Assembly (NCBI GenBank): GCA_013812065.1
Contig: JACCUC010000233.1
Coordinates: forward strand, 1 to 8,466
Direction of reading: 5' to 3'
DNA from: Thermoleophilaceae bacterium
Lineage (GTDB): Bacteria > Actinomycetota > Thermoleophilia > Solirubrobacterales > Thermoleophilaceae
Length of the DNA: 8,466 bases
How positions within the stretch are numbered: the first letter of the stretch is position 1; each line of letters opens with the position of its first letter. This document shows positions 6,828 to 8,466 of the stretch, piece by piece. Under the pieces are notes generated by a model that did not search any database, was not told where the DNA came from, and saw only the letters and a program-made list of their open reading frames with translations. The position numbers were made by a program, and so were the translations under genes.

Positions 6828-7598
6828 GTGGCGGACGCGACGACGTTAGATGAGGTGCTCGAGCGCCTCAACCGGCTTGAGGAAGAGTTACCGCCCCATG
6901 ACGGGGTCAGATGGTTTAACCGCCTCTACCTTCGGGTGACCGAACACGTCGCTGAGTACGTCAATGCCGTTACTCAGGCGGCACCGGGGTTTCTTGAGCG
7001 GCTGGACATCGTATTCGCAAATGTTTTCTTCGCAGCTCTCGATGCCGCGGAATCCGAGGGGACGGATCTGCCTGCGAGTTATGAGTTTCACGCGTGGAAA
7101 CCGCTGTTTCTTCGGCGGTACGCTCGTGACATCGCGCCCATTCAGTTTGCACTGGCCGGTGTCAACTCCCATATCAATCATGACCTCGCGTTGGCCGTGC
7201 AGCAAGTATGTACTGAGCGCCGTGTCCGCCCTGATCGCGACGGCCCAGAATTTCAGGACTACATTGCGGTCAACAGCCTGATCAGGCGAACGGAGGAAGA
7301 GGTTGAAGTCTGGCTGCTCACTGATGCCTTGAAGGAGCTGGATCGGCGATTCGGCGCGGTGGACGACCTGATCGCCATCTGGAGCATCGAGCAGGCTCGC
7401 AACGCCGCATGGATACACAGCGAAGTCTTGTGGTTGCTGAGTGACGAGGGATCCATCGAGCAGAACTATCGAGCGGTACTGGATCGCACGGTTGGCGGCT
7501 ATAGCCGTGCGCTCCTGAAGTCCGTTGGAGTCTTTGAGGGCGGCCGGGTGGTACCCATACGCGCCGACCTCGAAGCGCTCGCCCCGGTACGAAACTGA
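6828..7598 (+). CDS. DUF5995-family protein, function unknown
   Basis: This is the only gene on the plus strand. The 256-residue product looks like DUF5995, a family of mostly actinobacterial proteins without a known role. I recognise it from an RWFNRLYL segment at 28-35, LDIVFANVFF at 59-68, the conserved ALAGVNSHINHDLALAV at 108-124 (N113, H115, N117 and D119 could bind a metal; inference), and RNAAWIHSEVLWLL at 191-204. It is probably all-helical and cytoplasmic: no signal peptide or membrane segment is seen. I chose GTG 6828 because purine-rich GGGAGAGAGAG (6812-6822) precedes it and the residues upstream look non-homologous; a longer start at ATG 6699 is possible. Composition differs from its neighbours: about 58% G+C in three hand-counted blocks, and TTA leucine codons at residues 7 and 21. 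This suggests later acquisition. It converges with infC and diverges from rpmI. Confidence 0.8.
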   Translation: MADATTLDEVLERLNRLEEELPPHDGVRWFNRLYLRVTEHVAEYVNAVTQAAPGFLERLDIVFANVFFAALDAAESEGTDLPASYEFHAWKPLFLRRYARDIAPIQFALAGVNSHINHDLALAVQQVCTERRVRPDRDGPEFQDYIAVNSLIRRTEEEVEVWLLTDALKELDRRFGAVDDLIAIWSIEQARNAAWIHSEVLWLLSDEGSIEQNYRAVLDRTVGGYSRALLKSVGVFEGGRVVPIRADLEALAPVRN

Positions 7599-7623
7599 GC
7601 CAGCCGTCAGCGTGGCGGCTGGT
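7599..7623. terminator. Stem-loop between convergent DUF5995 gene and infC, probable terminator
   Basis: CCAGCCG (7600-7606) pairs with CGGCTGG (7616-7622). The stem continues inward through a wobble pair and two more pairs to a 3-base loop, and outward by one G-U pair. It begins right after the DUF5995 stop and lies 19 bases beyond the infC stop. There is no T-run on the plus strand and only a TTT about 5 bases beyond the stem on the minus strand. It probably acts as a shared, bidirectional 3' end for the converging transcripts, weaker than a canonical terminator. Confidence 0.55.
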
Positions 7624-7641
7624 ACGCGGCTTCCTGGGCGC

Positions 7642-8394
7642 CTATCCCTCCGGAACGGACGCGCGATCGGCACTCGCTGGGGCCGGTGGGTCGACCGCGA
7701 CGTCAGCGGCGGCGAGCTCGCCCTCTGCCACAGACGCCGTGTCGGCGGCGTGCGCGTCGTCGGCTGCGACCGGCTCGGCCGTGGGCTCGCCGGCGGAGCC
7801 GTGGCCGCGGGCGCCGTTCTGGCCCTCACCCCCGCCGGGATCGGCCTTGGGCCGCACCGGCGCCATCATCATCGTCATGTTGCGCCCGTCGAGGTTGGGG
7901 CGCTGCTCGATCGTCCCGAGCTCGGAGAGCTCGTCCGCGAGCTGCATCAGCAGCCGCTCGCCACGCTCCGGGTGAGTCGTCTCGCGCCCGCGGAACATGA
8001 TCGTCACCTTGACCTTGTCCTGGTGGCGCAGGAAGCGCTCGACGTGGCCCTTCTTGGTCTCGTAGTCGTTGGCGGCGATCTTCGGGCGCAGCTTGATCTC
8101 GCGAACGGTGATCGACTTCTGGTGCCGGCGCGCGGCCTTCGCCTTCTGCTCCTGCTCGTACTTGTACTTCGAGTAGTCGAGCACCCGGCACACGGGCGGG
8201 CGAGCCTGCGGTGCCACCTCGACGAGGTCGAGATCGCGGTCCCGGGCGTACTGGAGCGCCTCGTCGCGCTCCACGACGCCGACCTGCTGGCCATCCTCAT
8301 CGATGAGCCGGACCTGCGGGACCGCGATGCGCTCGTTGACGCGGGTCTGGTCCCGTTCGGGCGGGCGCCGATCGAACCTACGCGGGATCGGCAC
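7642..8394 (-). CDS. infC: Translation initiation factor IF-3 with extended C-terminal tail
   Basis: IF-3 binds the 30S subunit, blocks premature joining of 50S and checks initiator tRNA and start codon. The core spans about residues 19-182: N-domain VNERIAVPQVRLIDEDGQQ at 19-37, the signature CRVLDYSKYKYEQ at 69-81 leading into the linker helix, and the C-domain with SITVREIKLRPKIAANDYETK and KVTIMFRGRE at 129-138, ending NMTMMMAPVRPK. Beyond it is a 68-residue tail rich in Ala, Gly, Asp and Glu (13 acidic against 3 Lys/Arg), so the protein is 250 residues instead of about 180. The start is GTG 8394: an in-frame stop at 8415-8413 allows no longer version with a standard start. No Shine-Dalgarno is visible; the upstream sequence is pyrimidine-rich. 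An ATC two codons further in is a conceivable non-standard start. infC is followed by the opposite-strand DUF5995 gene rather than directly by rpmI. Confidence 0.96.
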   Translation of the reverse strand: MPIPRRFDRRPPERDQTRVNERIAVPQVRLIDEDGQQVGVVERDEALQYARDRDLDLVEVAPQARPPVCRVLDYSKYKYEQEQKAKAARRHQKSITVREIKLRPKIAANDYETKKGHVERFLRHQDKVKVTIMFRGRETTHPERGERLLMQLADELSELGTIEQRPNLDGRNMTMMMAPVRPKADPGGGEGQNGARGHGSAGEPTAEPVAADDAHAADTASVAEGELAAADVAVDPPAPASADRASVPEG

Positions 8395-8466
8395 TAGGCA
8401 GCGAGGGTGGGGCTAGACGGCAAAGGTGAGAGGTAGAGCGGCGAGCGAGACAGGAAGGGGCACGGG
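8395..8466 (-). other. Upstream region of infC (partial)
   Basis: These 72 bases are all that is visible before infC. On the coding strand they are C- and T-rich, with no purine-rich ribosome site, no clear hairpin and no convincing promoter. The real control region of infC may lie beyond the window. Confidence 0.4.

Noticed and set aside
6588..7644. GCGCCTA present near both ends of the low-G+C segment, as possible attachment-site repeats
   Set aside because: Seven bases shared in G+C-rich DNA is expected by chance, and there is no integrase, tRNA or longer repeat.
6888..7829. A 313-codon minus-strand frame opposite the DUF5995 gene, running into infC
   Set aside because: It overlaps infC in another frame, is antisense to a gene with family motifs, and its product has no recognisable domain.

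Overview
This window is a stretch of a very G+C-rich chromosome. One hand-counted 60-base block of pheT (3421-3480) is about 77% G+C. Gene order and protein features point to an actinobacterium, plausibly a deep-branching class such as Thermoleophilia; that placement is inference from synteny and composition, because no rRNA is present. The order on the minus strand, infC, rpmI, rplT, rRNA 2'-O-methyltransferase (tsnR-like), pheS, pheT, argC, argJ, is a known actinobacterial arrangement that joins translation genes to an arginine-biosynthesis cluster.

Layout, read in the direction of transcription of the main strand (right to left): infC (8394-7642) encodes initiation factor 3 with a long acidic C-terminal tail. 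A single gene on the opposite strand (6828-7598), a DUF5995-family protein of unknown function, then interrupts the usual infC-rpmI-rplT order. It converges with infC across a stem-loop (7599-7623). It diverges from rpmI across a 412-base intergenic region that holds a perfect 12-bp inverted repeat and a likely sigma-70 promoter for the DUF5995 gene. rpmI (L35) and rplT (L20) overlap by 4 bases and end at a good intrinsic terminator (5810-5835).

After the terminator comes a tightly packed run of five genes: RNA methyltransferase, pheS, pheT, argC and argJ (argJ is cut by the window edge). Every junction overlaps, by 8, 4, 8 and 4 bases in turn. They therefore look like one translationally coupled transcript that joins rRNA modification, both subunits of phenylalanyl-tRNA synthetase, and steps of ornithine/arginine synthesis. 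There is no space for a T-box before pheS or for a separate arginine operator between pheT and argC.

Most of the window is ordinary housekeeping sequence. The part that stands out is the DUF5995 gene with its flanks. It has markedly lower G+C (about 58% in three hand-counted blocks), two TTA leucine codons near its start, opposite orientation, and a position inside a normally contiguous ribosomal operon. I see no mobile element, CRISPR array, tRNA or rRNA gene.
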